Shown piece after piece: positions 15,151-23,315 of a stretch of DNA of 64,000 bases; position 1 is the stretch's first letter, and every line of letters begins with the position of its first letter. Origin of the DNA: Chthoniobacter sp. Lineage in GTDB: Bacteria > Verrucomicrobiota > Verrucomicrobiia > Chthoniobacterales > Chthoniobacteraceae. Under the pieces are notes generated by a model. That model had not been told where the DNA came from. It saw nothing but the letters and a program-made list of their open reading frames with translations, and ran no database searches. The translations under genes were made by a program, and so were the position numbers. Where the stretch lies: assembly GCA_021414005.1 (NCBI GenBank), contig JAIOPH010000020.1, positions 52,015 to 116,014 of the forward strand. Direction: 5' to 3'.

Positions 15151-17332
15151 CCTGGCAAACATCCAACTCGTAAACTGACCAATGGTAAGTCGCATCGGTC
15201 CCGGTTTGAGTGATGCGGAGATAACGGGCGTGTTGCACGGGAAAGCGGATGGTGGTGATGCCGGCGTGTCCGGGACCGGTGGCGATGGGTTCGCTCCAGG
15301 TGGTGCCGTCCTTTGAGACGGTGACGGAATAACCAACCGGTGTGTCCCACTGGGCCCAAGTGTTATCAAGGATGACCTTGTTGAACTCCTGGTCCTTCTG
15401 CATGTCCACTTGAAGCCATTGGCCGGGGTATTGAAGCTTCGTCATGTCACGCCAACCGGTCCAGTGGTCGCCGTCGATCGCGTTGGCGGCAGAGCCGTCG
15501 ATCGAGATTTTTGCTCCGCTGAAAAGGAATGTGGAATCAGGAACGGATGCCGTGGCGACCCATCCCTTCTTTTCGAGCACGCACTCTGGCGCTGGCTTGG
15601 CTGGCATCGCCTTTGGTGACGTCATCGGGAGAACACCGAGACCGGCGAATTTCCACACGCCAGGTGCGACGTTGAATTTCACATAGTCCGCATCTTCACC
15701 GTTCCAAGTCACGCCGGAGACTCCGGCGCTGAAGCTGCCTTTCCAAATCGTGGTGTCATTGACCTTGATCTCATCCAGTTTGATAAAGGAGCCTTTGGGG
15801 ATACCCACGATGGCGGTTGTGTCGGCGGGAGACGTGAGGGCGAGGCTGTATTCCGATGCGGTCTTTTTCAGATCGACGGTGACGTTGCCCTTGATGGACG
15901 GAACCACCACTTTGATCGCGGTTAAAAAGGCCTCTTTGGGGAGCACATGATAGGTGCTCCAGCCCGGTGCCTCGGGGGAAATACCGGCGATGGTTTGGGA
16001 CAGCAGGATGACCGGTGGGTTCCACCCATGATTGAGCGACGAACCTTCGTCGAAGGCATCAATACGTGAAGCCCACCAGCGGTCGTAGTGCTCCCACAGC
16101 GTGGTAAAGGTGCATGGGATCATCGTCTTGTAGCGCTCCTGCATGCGAAGAAGGGCGTATTCCTGTTTACCCATGGTGCAGAGTGCTTCGAAAACCCAGC
16201 GGTCGAAGAAGCAGCTCGAATAAAAGTTTTTGGTCAAAACATTGTCATAGATGGCCGCCCATTTGTCGCGGCTTGCCAGTCCACAGTTCACGGCCATGGC
16301 ATTGGCCCGGTCGTCGGGTGCGGGGACTTGGTCGGATATGTAGTAGCCGTCCTTCCAATACTGGCTGTCGAAGGTCTTGCGGATGCCCGCGAGCTTTTCG
16401 TCGATGACTGACACATCGGCCTCGTGACCGGTGGCCAGCGCGATTTTTTTCAGCGTGCCCAGGCAATTGTAGTAAAAGCACGTCTCGATGACCGCAGTGT
16501 CCTTATTTTCCTTACCCCAGTCGAACCACGTCCGCTTGTTGCCGAATTTATAAGTGTCGAAGAGAAAGTTTTTCGTCGGCTCGTAAATCGCCTTCATCGA
16601 CTCCAGATCGCCTGTTTGCAGGTAGTAAAACCACAGGCCGTAGTCCCCGAGGAATTCCAGATGTTGTCCGGGATAGAATTTGGGTTCGAGCTTCCGCAAC
16701 ACCAGTTCCCTGCACAACCCGTGAGACTTGGTGTCGAAGGCATAAAAGCACTGGTTCAGCTCCGGCGTGCCGTCGCCCCAAAAGCCCACCCGTTCGCGGT
16801 CCGGGCAATCGTAGAAATGATCCCGCATGCAAATGTAGGCGGTCCGCGCGCCCTTCCTCCAAAGCGTGTTGTAGTCGCTGTCATTGCTTTCAAAGGAGCC
16901 CGCAAAGGTCGTGTCGTAACCGGTCTCGCGATACTTTACGGCCCGCACCTTGACTCCTGCCGGGATGGTGTAGATGGCACCCTCGCCGCTCACCCAGTTC
17001 ATGGCTTCGTAGTCCTGCAGCCCGGCGCGGGTCGTGTAGGATTCGGTTTTCGTCAAGTAAAGGACCAGCGGGTTGGTGGAGTTAAAGCTGATGACCTTTC
17101 CCGCCTCCGCCTCCACTTCGATCCAAGGTTGAAAGTGGCAGTTATACGGGATCGTGCAGACCAGTTTCCACGGAGCGCTTTCGCTGTGCGGCAGATCTTT
17201 GGAAACGCGGACATATTCCTTCTGCTCGTAGTCCTTGATACCCGGTGCCAAGGCGGAATTGGTTCCGGTTCCTTCATCCGCCAGCAGCGTGGAGGCGACG
17301 AGGGTGATGATCAGCGCGAGATGCTTAAACAT
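15143..17332 (-). CDS. secreted alpha-L-rhamnosidase-like glycoside hydrolase (GH78) with F5/8C domain
   Basis: The 729-residue protein starts with a signal peptide (MFKHLALIITLVASTLLADE). The (alpha/alpha)6 catalytic region carries YDCPDRERVGFWGDG near residue 175, the GH78 hallmark with its catalytic acid, then LEFLGDYGLWFYYLQTGD and LWEHYDRWW. The last 130 residues (DGSAANAIDGDHWTGW to the end) look like a discoidin / CBM32-type carbohydrate-binding domain. It is shorter than many GH78 enzymes, since the usual N-terminal accessory domains are missing. It is last in a rhamnose-type ABC transport operon, which supports release of L-rhamnose outside the cell for uptake. Confidence 0.85.
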   Translation of the reverse strand: MFKHLALIITLVASTLLADEGTGTNSALAPGIKDYEQKEYVRVSKDLPHSESAPWKLVCTIPYNCHFQPWIEVEAEAGKVISFNSTNPLVLYLTKTESYTTRAGLQDYEAMNWVSGEGAIYTIPAGVKVRAVKYRETGYDTTFAGSFESNDSDYNTLWRKGARTAYICMRDHFYDCPDRERVGFWGDGTPELNQCFYAFDTKSHGLCRELVLRKLEPKFYPGQHLEFLGDYGLWFYYLQTGDLESMKAIYEPTKNFLFDTYKFGNKRTWFDWGKENKDTAVIETCFYYNCLGTLKKIALATGHEADVSVIDEKLAGIRKTFDSQYWKDGYYISDQVPAPDDRANAMAVNCGLASRDKWAAIYDNVLTKNFYSSCFFDRWVFEALCTMGKQEYALLRMQERYKTMIPCTFTTLWEHYDRWWASRIDAFDEGSSLNHGWNPPVILLSQTIAGISPEAPGWSTYHVLPKEAFLTAIKVVVPSIKGNVTVDLKKTASEYSLALTSPADTTAIVGIPKGSFIKLDEIKVNDTTIWKGSFSAGVSGVTWNGEDADYVKFNVAPGVWKFAGLGVLPMTSPKAMPAKPAPECVLEKKGWVATASVPDSTFLFSGAKISIDGSAANAIDGDHWTGWRDMTKLQYPGQWLQVDMQKDQEFNKVILDNTWAQWDTPVGYSVTVSKDGTTWSEPIATGPGHAGITTIRFPVQHARYLRITQTGTDATYHWSVYELDVCQEK

Positions 17333-17379
17333 AAGATGCGTGGTAGCGCCTGCCGGTGAATCCGACAGACTCGGGCGGA

Positions 17380-18396
17380 CTAGAAATCGAACCCGTCGAT
17401 GTTCTCCTTGTTAAAGATGAAAGGTTTTCCGAGCAGGACGTTGTCGCCTTGAATCTCCATCTTGCCGATTTTGCCGGCGTCGAATTCCGCCGCACCGGCC
17501 TTGAGCGATCCGGCGGCGACTGCGGCTGCAGCTTTGATCGTGAGGTATCCGAGGTCCTCTACTTTCCACAGGATTACCGACTGGGTGACGCCATCCTTCA
17601 CGTAAGCCTTGTTCTCACTCGGCAGCCCGAGTCCGAGCACTTTTACGGCACCGGCCTTGCCCGCCTGCTTCACGGCCTCGGCTGCGCCGGGCACGGCGGG
17701 TGAGCAGATGGCCATTAAGCATTTGAGGTTGGGATAGGCGCTGAGCAGGTTCGTGGCTTCCTGCTGGGCCTTGTCCTTCTGGTCGTCGCACGGCTTGGTG
17801 TCCACGAGCTTCATCTTTGGATACTTCTCCTTGAGCCGCGCTTCGATGTGTTTGCGCCACTCGTTCATGTTCGAGGCAGTGAGCGTGGCGGTGATGATCG
17901 CGAAATCCCCTTCCTCGCCAGTAAGCCGCGCTGCCTCATCCATGAGCGTGTTGCCAATGCCTTCCGCCGTCGCCTGATTGACAAAAAACGAACGCGCATC
18001 CGTGGTCGTGTCGCTGTCATAAGTCACGACCTTGATGCCCTTGTCCTGCGCGGCCTTGAGCGCGGCGGAGATGCCTTCCTTGTTCTCGCACGCCGCGGCA
18101 ATGACGGTGACGCCGTAGTTCACCCATCCTTCGACAATCTCATTTTGTTTCGCCGGATCGGTGTTGGTGGGGCCGTCGTAGAGGAGGTCGGCACCCAGTT
18201 CGGTGGCGGCGGCGCGCGCGCCCTTCTCCACGGTAGCAAAATACTGATTGCCCTTGCTTTTGGGCAGCAGCGCGATGGTCATCTTTTTGCCGCCGGCCGA
18301 GTTATTCGAGCCGCCGGACGGCGCATCTTTGCATCCGCCGAGTAAGGCGAACGCGGACAGGGCGAGAAGAAGGGCGATGAGGGAGTGGCGTTTCAT
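17380..18396 (-). CDS. rhaS: rhamnose-type ABC transporter, sugar-binding lipoprotein
   Basis: The 338-residue periplasmic binding protein has lipobox LLGGC at the end of a signal peptide (MKRHSLIALLLALSAFALLG). The core follows the RhaS / autoinducer-2 binding family pattern: IALLPKSKGNQYFATVEKGA, then ELGADLLYDGPTNTDPAKQN, VVTYDSDTTTDARSFFVNQA, and a C-terminal LGLGLPSENKAYVKDGV. The ATG at 18396 overlaps the stop of the upstream permease by 4 bases. Rhamnose as ligand is inferred from the family and from the GH78 gene downstream; autoinducer-2 or another 6-deoxysugar is possible. Confidence 0.85.
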   Translation of the reverse strand: MKRHSLIALLLALSAFALLGGCKDAPSGGSNNSAGGKKMTIALLPKSKGNQYFATVEKGARAAATELGADLLYDGPTNTDPAKQNEIVEGWVNYGVTVIAAACENKEGISAALKAAQDKGIKVVTYDSDTTTDARSFFVNQATAEGIGNTLMDEAARLTGEEGDFAIITATLTASNMNEWRKHIEARLKEKYPKMKLVDTKPCDDQKDKAQQEATNLLSAYPNLKCLMAICSPAVPGAAEAVKQAGKAGAVKVLGLGLPSENKAYVKDGVTQSVILWKVEDLGYLTIKAAAAVAAGSLKAGAAEFDAGKIGKMEIQGDNVLLGKPFIFNKENIDGFDF

Positions 18397-19424
18397 GTGA
18401 TGGGTTGAGGTTGGGGTTTGGCGAGAGACTGGCGGCGTGCGCGCCGGGCGGCGAGCGATTTTGCCAGCACTCCGCCGGCGAGCGCGAAAATGAGCAGCGC
18501 TCCGGTGAGCAGGCTGCCGAGTTCGCTGCCAATGCCCTGGAGCGCGATGGCCGGGATGAGCTTCAGGCCAGTCGTGAGCACGGCCACGCAGGCGACGCCA
18601 AGCACCGTGCCGCCGACGGTGCCGACGCCGCCGAAGATGCTCGTGCCGCCGAGCACCACGGCGGTGATGGCCTGCAACTCGTAGCCCGAGCCCGCATCGG
18701 CCCGCGCCTGGCGCAGCCGGGCGGTGAAAACGAGCGCGGCCAACGCGGCGACAAAGCCCGCGAGCACATAGGTCGTGGCGATGCGGCGCTGCACCGGCAG
18801 CCCCGCGTAGCGCGCGCCTTCGGGCGAAAAGCCGATGGCCTGAAACGACCGACCAAATGTGGTGCGATGCACGAGCACACTGATGGCGACCGCGATCGCG
18901 ATGAACAGCCAGCCCTGATACGGAAGGCCCAGTGCCCGCTCGTGGCCGAGCGCGAGAAACGCAGGACTGAAATCCTTGTAGGTCATCGTGCCTTTCGTGA
19001 TCGCCTCCGCGAGTCCCCGGAACAGCGAAAACGTCCCGAGTGTGACGATGAGCGGCGGCAGCCGCAGCCCGGTAATGAGCCCGCCATTTAGCCCGCCTGC
19101 AGCGGCCCCGACCACGAGCGTGAGCGCGGCGGCAAGCGGCGTGGCGATATGCCATTCATGCGTGAACACGCCGAAGAGGACCGCGCACAATCCGAGTAGC
19201 GACCCGACGGAAAGATCAATACCGCCGGTGAGGATGATCGGCATCATGACCAACGCCAGCAGCCCAATTTCCGCCGAGTGCCGCACGATGTTCGCGAAGT
19301 TGTCCGCCGTGTTGAAGTTGCGCCCGACCGCACTGAAAAAAACGAGTTCTGCGACGAGGACGAAAAGCAGCACCGCCTCGGGACGGGCGAGCAGCGTTTT
19401 GAAAAATGGGGCGGGCTGGGACAT
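18393..19424 (-). CDS. rhaQ: rhamnose-type ABC transporter permease
   Basis: The product is a 343-residue inner-membrane protein of the RbsC/BPD_transp_2 class with about nine to ten hydrophobic segments. The conserved motif GGIDLSVGSLLGLCAVLFG near residue 66 and the cytoplasmic EAA-like loop GRSFQAIGFSPEGARYAGLP near 193 identify it. It pairs with the second permease (19488-20420) as the two halves of the channel. The stop overlaps the binding-protein start (ATGA), which indicates translational coupling. Which copy corresponds to RhaP or RhaQ is a guess from gene order. Confidence 0.85.
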   Translation of the reverse strand: MSQPAPFFKTLLARPEAVLLFVLVAELVFFSAVGRNFNTADNFANIVRHSAEIGLLALVMMPIILTGGIDLSVGSLLGLCAVLFGVFTHEWHIATPLAAALTLVVGAAAGGLNGGLITGLRLPPLIVTLGTFSLFRGLAEAITKGTMTYKDFSPAFLALGHERALGLPYQGWLFIAIAVAISVLVHRTTFGRSFQAIGFSPEGARYAGLPVQRRIATTYVLAGFVAALAALVFTARLRQARADAGSGYELQAITAVVLGGTSIFGGVGTVGGTVLGVACVAVLTTGLKLIPAIALQGIGSELGSLLTGALLIFALAGGVLAKSLAARRARRQSLAKPQPQPIT

Positions 19425-19433
19425 CGGGGAGGT

Positions 19434-19492
19434 GGCTAATGACGAATGGCTAATGACGAATGATCCGTGGCGAACATCTCACATTCGTCATT
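19434..19492. repeat. heptamer-array hairpin C
   Basis: 7-mers GGCTAAT, GACGAAT, GGCTAAT, GACGAAT run from 19434 to 19461. The arm AATGACGAATG (19452-19462) pairs perfectly with CATTCGTCATT (19482-19492). It lies between the two permease genes and overlaps the stop of the upstream permease (19488) on the minus strand. Confidence 0.85.
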
Positions 19493-20420
19493 TTGCCCCG
19501 CCTTTCCGGCTGCGAATTCCATCGGCGACCACGGCGAGCAGAATCACGAGTCCCTGGATGGCCTTCTCCCAATATGCTTCGACGTGGAGGTAAGTCAGCG
19601 CGGGGTTAATCGTGGCGAGCAGCAGCAGGCCCACGAAGACGCCCCACAAATTGCCGCGCCCGCCATTGACCGCGACGCCGCCGACCACCGCCGCGGCGAT
19701 CGCCTTTAATTCCAGGCCGCCGCCGGCCTTCGGGTCCACCTGCGGCGACTGCACGATGTTCAGCGTCGCCGCGAGGCCGGCGAGTGCGCCGAGTAAAATG
19801 AATACGCCGAGCGTAATGCCGCGCGGGTTGATGCCGGCGAGCCGCGCGGCCTCGGCGTCGGTGCCCACGGCATAGACGTGGCGGCCAGCGGCGAGGTTTT
19901 TCATGGCCCACGCGGCGCATGTGAGGAGCACGACGGCAGTGGCGATGAGGGTGAGCTGGCCGCGCTGCTGGGCGAGCCCAAACCACTGCACGCCTGCGGG
20001 CAGGTTGATGAATTTGCCCTGCTGAAAAAGACGCAATGCCTCCTGCCAGGTGACCATCGTGGCCAGCGTGACGACGATGCTCGGCAGCCCGAGCCCCGCC
20101 ACGAGCCAGCCATTGAGCGCGCCCATTGCCGCGCCCGCCGCCATGCTTGCCAGCAGCACCACCGACAAGGGCAGACCCGCCGCCGCCAGCAGGCCCGCGA
20201 CGACTGCGCACACGCCGAATTGCGAGCCGACCGAGATGTCGATCTGCCGGCAGATGATGACGAGCGTCATGCCCACCGCCACGATCAGCGCCGGGGTTTG
20301 CGCAGTGAGGCGCGAAAGCAAAGGCTGCAGCTCGAAAAATGCGGGAGCAATGCCCGCGAGCACGACCAGCAGCAGCACCAGCGCGGCGGCGACGGAGAGT
20401 TCGCGAAAGTATTTCCCCAT
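19488..20420 (-). CDS. rhaP: rhamnose-type ABC transporter permease
   Basis: The product is a 310-residue inner-membrane permease. The start is the ATG at 20420 (MGKYFRELSVAAALVLLLVV), which overlaps the stop of the ATPase gene by 1 base. Family motifs: CRQIDISVGSQFGVCAVVAG near residue 59 and GRHVYAVGTDAEAARLAGIN near 177. There are about ten hydrophobic segments, and the C-terminus is basic (RSRKGGAK). With the ATPase, the second permease and the binding protein it completes an importer of the RhaSTPQ type. The long frame open upstream in the same register is only the antisense-rich shadow of the ATPase. Confidence 0.88.
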   Translation of the reverse strand: MGKYFRELSVAAALVLLLVVLAGIAPAFFELQPLLSRLTAQTPALIVAVGMTLVIICRQIDISVGSQFGVCAVVAGLLAAAGLPLSVVLLASMAAGAAMGALNGWLVAGLGLPSIVVTLATMVTWQEALRLFQQGKFINLPAGVQWFGLAQQRGQLTLIATAVVLLTCAAWAMKNLAAGRHVYAVGTDAEAARLAGINPRGITLGVFILLGALAGLAATLNIVQSPQVDPKAGGGLELKAIAAAVVGGVAVNGGRGNLWGVFVGLLLLATINPALTYLHVEAYWEKAIQGLVILLAVVADGIRSRKGGAK

Positions 20421-21922
20421 CACGCTGCCGCCTTTCCCGGCTGCCCGAGCGCGGCGGCCATCACGGTGTGCGCGTCGCTGTGGCCCGGCAGCATCGCGGC
20501 GATGGTCCCGCCCCGCATCACGGCGATGCGGTCGCTCATGCCGAGCACTTCCGGCAGATCGCTGGAGATCATCAGCACGGCGAGGCCGTCCTTCGCGAGG
20601 CGGCGGATGATTTTGTGGATCTCGCCTTTTGCGCCGACATCCACGCCCTGCGTCGGCTCGTCGAGGATGAGCAGCTTTGGCTGCGTGGCGAGCCAGCGGG
20701 CGAGCGCGACCTTTTGCTGGTTGCCGCCGGAGAGCGAGCCGCCGGGCGCTTCCGGCCCGAAGGTCTTCACCGCGAGCTCGCGGATGTAGTCGAGTGCGAG
20801 CGCCCGCTCCGCGCCGAAGCGCAGCCACGCGCCGGGAAACAGGCGCGGGTGAATGGCCATCGTCATGTTCGCCGCGATGGGCATTTCCAAAATGACGCCA
20901 TGCCGCCGCCGATCCTCGGGCACGTAGGCGATGCCTGCCGCCACCGCGATGCGCGGCGATGCGACCGCGACACGCCGGCCATGAAGAATGATCTCCCCGG
21001 AGTCGGCGGGCGTGATGCCGAAAAGGATGCGCGCCAGCTCCGTGCGGCCCGCGCCCACGAGACCGGCGAGGCCCATGATTTCGCCCGCCCGCACTTCGAG
21101 CGAAACGTCGCGCACGCCGCCCGCCGCACAGCCCACGCCGCACAGCGCCAGCACCACCTCGCCCGGCGCGCTCTCGGCGGGCGGATAAATCGCGGAGACT
21201 TCGCGGCCCACCATCATGCGGATCAGCGACGCCTCATTGATCGCCGCCACGGGATTCGTCCCCACGCTCTCGCCATCGCGCAATACCGTCACGCGGTCCG
21301 CCAGCGCGAAAATTTCCTCCAGCCGGTGAGAGATGTAGATCACGCCCACGCCCTGCGCGCGCAGCTCGCGGACGACTGCGAAAAGGAGATGCTGCTCCTT
21401 CTGCGTGAGCGAGGCGGTGGGCTCGTCCATGATCACGATGCGCGCACCCGCGCCGAGCGCGCAGGCGATTTCCACGAGCTGCTGCTCCGGCATGGACAGC
21501 TCGCGCACTTCCGTCGCGGGATCGATCTCGGCGCCGATGCGCTGCAACAGCTCGCGCGCCCGTCGCGCGATTTCCGCCCACCGGACGCGCTGCCAGGCGG
21601 ACGTTTTCTCCAGCCGCAGCGCGATGTTTTCCGCCACCGAGAGATCCGGAAAAAGCGCGGGCTGCTGATAGATGCAGGCGATGCCGAGCGCGCGCGCCCG
21701 CGCCGGAGTAAGCTGTGAAACCTCCACGCCGCCGACCGTGATCCTGCCGCCATCCGGCTGATGCGCGCCGGTGATGACCTTGATGAGCGTGGACTTGCCC
21801 GCCCCATTTTCGCCCAGCAGCGCATGCACCTCGCCCGCGTGCAGGTCGAACGACACCTCCTTCAGCGCACGCACCGCGCCGAAGGATTTTTGGACGGAGG
21901 AAAGTTGAAGAAGCGTTTTCAA
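20420..21922 (-). CDS. rhaT: rhamnose-type ABC transporter, duplicated ATP-binding protein
   Basis: The 500-residue protein has two ABC domains, as usual in RbsA-type sugar importers. Domain 1 has Walker A LLGENGAGKSTLIKVI near residue 38, signature LSMPEQQLVEIA near 141 and Walker B IVIMDEPTASLT near 163. Domain 2 has a degenerate Walker A (GLVGAGRTELARILFG), signature LSGGNQQKVALARWL and Walker B LLILDEPTQGVDVGAKGEI. The start appears to be TTG (MKTLLQLSSVQKSFG). It is the first gene of the minus-strand operon ATPase-permease-permease-binding protein-GH78. No regulator gene is adjacent. Confidence 0.9.
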   Translation of the reverse strand: MKTLLQLSSVQKSFGAVRALKEVSFDLHAGEVHALLGENGAGKSTLIKVITGAHQPDGGRITVGGVEVSQLTPARARALGIACIYQQPALFPDLSVAENIALRLEKTSAWQRVRWAEIARRARELLQRIGAEIDPATEVRELSMPEQQLVEIACALGAGARIVIMDEPTASLTQKEQHLLFAVVRELRAQGVGVIYISHRLEEIFALADRVTVLRDGESVGTNPVAAINEASLIRMMVGREVSAIYPPAESAPGEVVLALCGVGCAAGGVRDVSLEVRAGEIMGLAGLVGAGRTELARILFGITPADSGEIILHGRRVAVASPRIAVAAGIAYVPEDRRRHGVILEMPIAANMTMAIHPRLFPGAWLRFGAERALALDYIRELAVKTFGPEAPGGSLSGGNQQKVALARWLATQPKLLILDEPTQGVDVGAKGEIHKIIRRLAKDGLAVLMISSDLPEVLGMSDRIAVMRGGTIAAMLPGHSDAHTVMAAALGQPGKAAA

Positions 21923-22054
21923 TACAGGCGCGAAAGAGGGTGGAGGCTAGTTTTGGGAGGGGATTAAGGGGAATAGATTTTTGTTTCGGAGCGAAGAAGA
22001 CCTGCGCTAGCTGTGAGTTCCAATAGGTTGTTCAGGAGGTGAGGACTTGGAAAG

Positions 22055-22567
22055 GTGGGGTTGCCATACAACACCAACCGCGTGCTCGCCCTGCGCCGCC
22101 GCAAGCTCCCAGGCTTCCAGATCGCCCGCGCCGCCAAACTCGCCAAGGCCACCGTCTCGCGCCACCTGCGCCGCCATCGCCAGCTCCTCAACCAACTCTC
22201 TCCACCGCCGGTCCAACGCTACGAGCGCGCTCACCCTGGCGAACTGCTCCAAAAAGTTCGCGCGGATCGAACGCACGGGCCATCGCATCACCGGCGCCCC
22301 CCAGCGCGCTCACACCCGCGGCGTCGGTTGGGAATACCTCTACATAGCGATCGCCTTCTTTCAAAAGCATGGGTCACCGCCCAGCGCGTTTACTCCGACA
22401 ATGGCTCATGCTACCGCACCCAAGCCATGCGCGCCGCCGTCGCCGTCCTCGGTCTCAGGCACCGCTTCACTCGCCCCTACACCCCCAAGACCAGTGGCAA
22501 GACCGAGTCGTTGCCAGCGCCCTCCGGCGCTGCCCTGTGGCTGCCTGCGGCGTCTATTTCACTGTGA
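22055..22567 (+). pseudogene. IS481-like transposase, decayed
   Basis: An N-terminal HTH region (LPGFQIARAAKLAKATVSRH) and a YERAHPGELLQK block are followed by a frame change. RTGHRITG and HTRGVGWEYLYIAI then appear in another frame, and the original frame resumes with SDNGSCYRTQAMRAAVAVLG and LRHRFTRPYTPKTSGK. Intact IS481 transposases are over 300 residues in one frame and carry a DDE triad. Here the catalytic-core order is preserved, but at least two frame changes and a deletion after YLYIAI break it. Clear terminal inverted repeats were not found. Confidence 0.75.
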
Positions 22568-22749
22568 CCTGACCCGTTAGGCGGACAGTTCAAAACTATA
22601 GTTCGACGGGTTCGTTGATGTGTTGGTTTGTGGTTGTTTGCCGCAGGGGCGCGGGAGCGCCTTGTTCCCCCCGAACGCCTGCCGCGGCGAGCGGCGCGGG
22701 GTTTGGGGGCGCGTGGCCGTTAAAGATGACTGAGGGGAGATCGGTCAAA
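22568..22749. other. intergenic region with REP-related palindromes
   Basis: GCAGGGGCGCGGGA (about 22644-22657) is shared exactly with the REP at 6040-6111. GC-rich palindromes follow (CCGCGGCGAGCGGCGCGG). GTTAGGC at 22577 fits an attC R' core but has no pairing partner. TTAGGGCAC near 22750 repeats the word found at both cassette boundaries at 6982 and 7604, here overlapping the stop of the next gene. Confidence 0.5.
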
Positions 22750-22971
22750 TTAGGGCACTACCTCAACTGAGATGACTTGACCATCGCGGGTCAGCATTTT
22801 TCCTTGCGGCACCAAGACGGTTCCATTGTGCGGATCCCAATTGTCGGGAAGCGGATTCACCATCTGATTGGCACCGATGGGCGCACCGGAAGTAGGTTCG
22901 GCATAGGTTGAAGCTTTCAAAACTATAACAATGCGACCGCCATTACCCCGCCAAAAATTTATTTTCATCAT
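22750..22971 (-). CDS. small hypothetical protein
   Basis: This 73-residue basic protein begins MMKINFWRGNGGRIVIVLKA and ends RDGQVISVEVVP. There is no signal peptide or membrane segment. The middle (PLPDNWDPHNGTVLVPQGK) looks like a compact beta fold. I do not recognise the family. It is isolated between a decayed transposase and pyrC and is more AT-rich than its neighbours, which suggests an acquired gene. Confidence 0.45.
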   Translation of the reverse strand: MMKINFWRGNGGRIVIVLKASTYAEPTSGAPIGANQMVNPLPDNWDPHNGTVLVPQGKMLTRDGQVISVEVVP

Positions 22972-23315
22972 GCCAATGTTTCGCTTTGGTCCTACCCGGG
23001 AAGGTCGGGGCGCGGACTGTTTAGTATATCCGGTGCCAGAATAGGACTTTTTGCCCGGGAGCTCCGAACGCAGGAAGCGCAGCGTGTCGGGTTGCGAGGT
23101 CTTTGGCCGAAAAGTAACACATGAGCTGGCTACACATTTAATGTTCCACCCGGAACGGCTCGTGCCTTCGGAGGACGACTTGCGATCAGAATAAGGTTAC
23201 ACTTTGCAAAAGTCTCCGCGGCTCCAGACATAAGATGACTCATCATCAAGTCGCCACTGCCGCCATCCCTGCTGTTCGCCTCAATCCGAGTTGGACGAGT
23301 TTTTTGGCGGAGGAA
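22972..23315. other. intergenic region, no gene recognised
   Basis: About 344 bases lie between the small gene at 22750-22971 and the end of pyrC. A 17-codon frame beginning at 23142 (MFHPERLVPSEDDLRSE) reads like a coding remnant, but I cannot place it. No hairpin with a T-run for pyrC termination was seen. Confidence 0.4.

Noticed and set aside
22570..22590. attC or attI site at GTTAGGC
   Set aside because: The core matches consensus, but I found no pairing L/R arms within 150 bases in the correct orientation.
23142..23195. Small gene MFHPERLVPSEDDLRSE
   Set aside because: Only 17 codons, with no family match or ribosome site; kept only as a remark in the gap entry.
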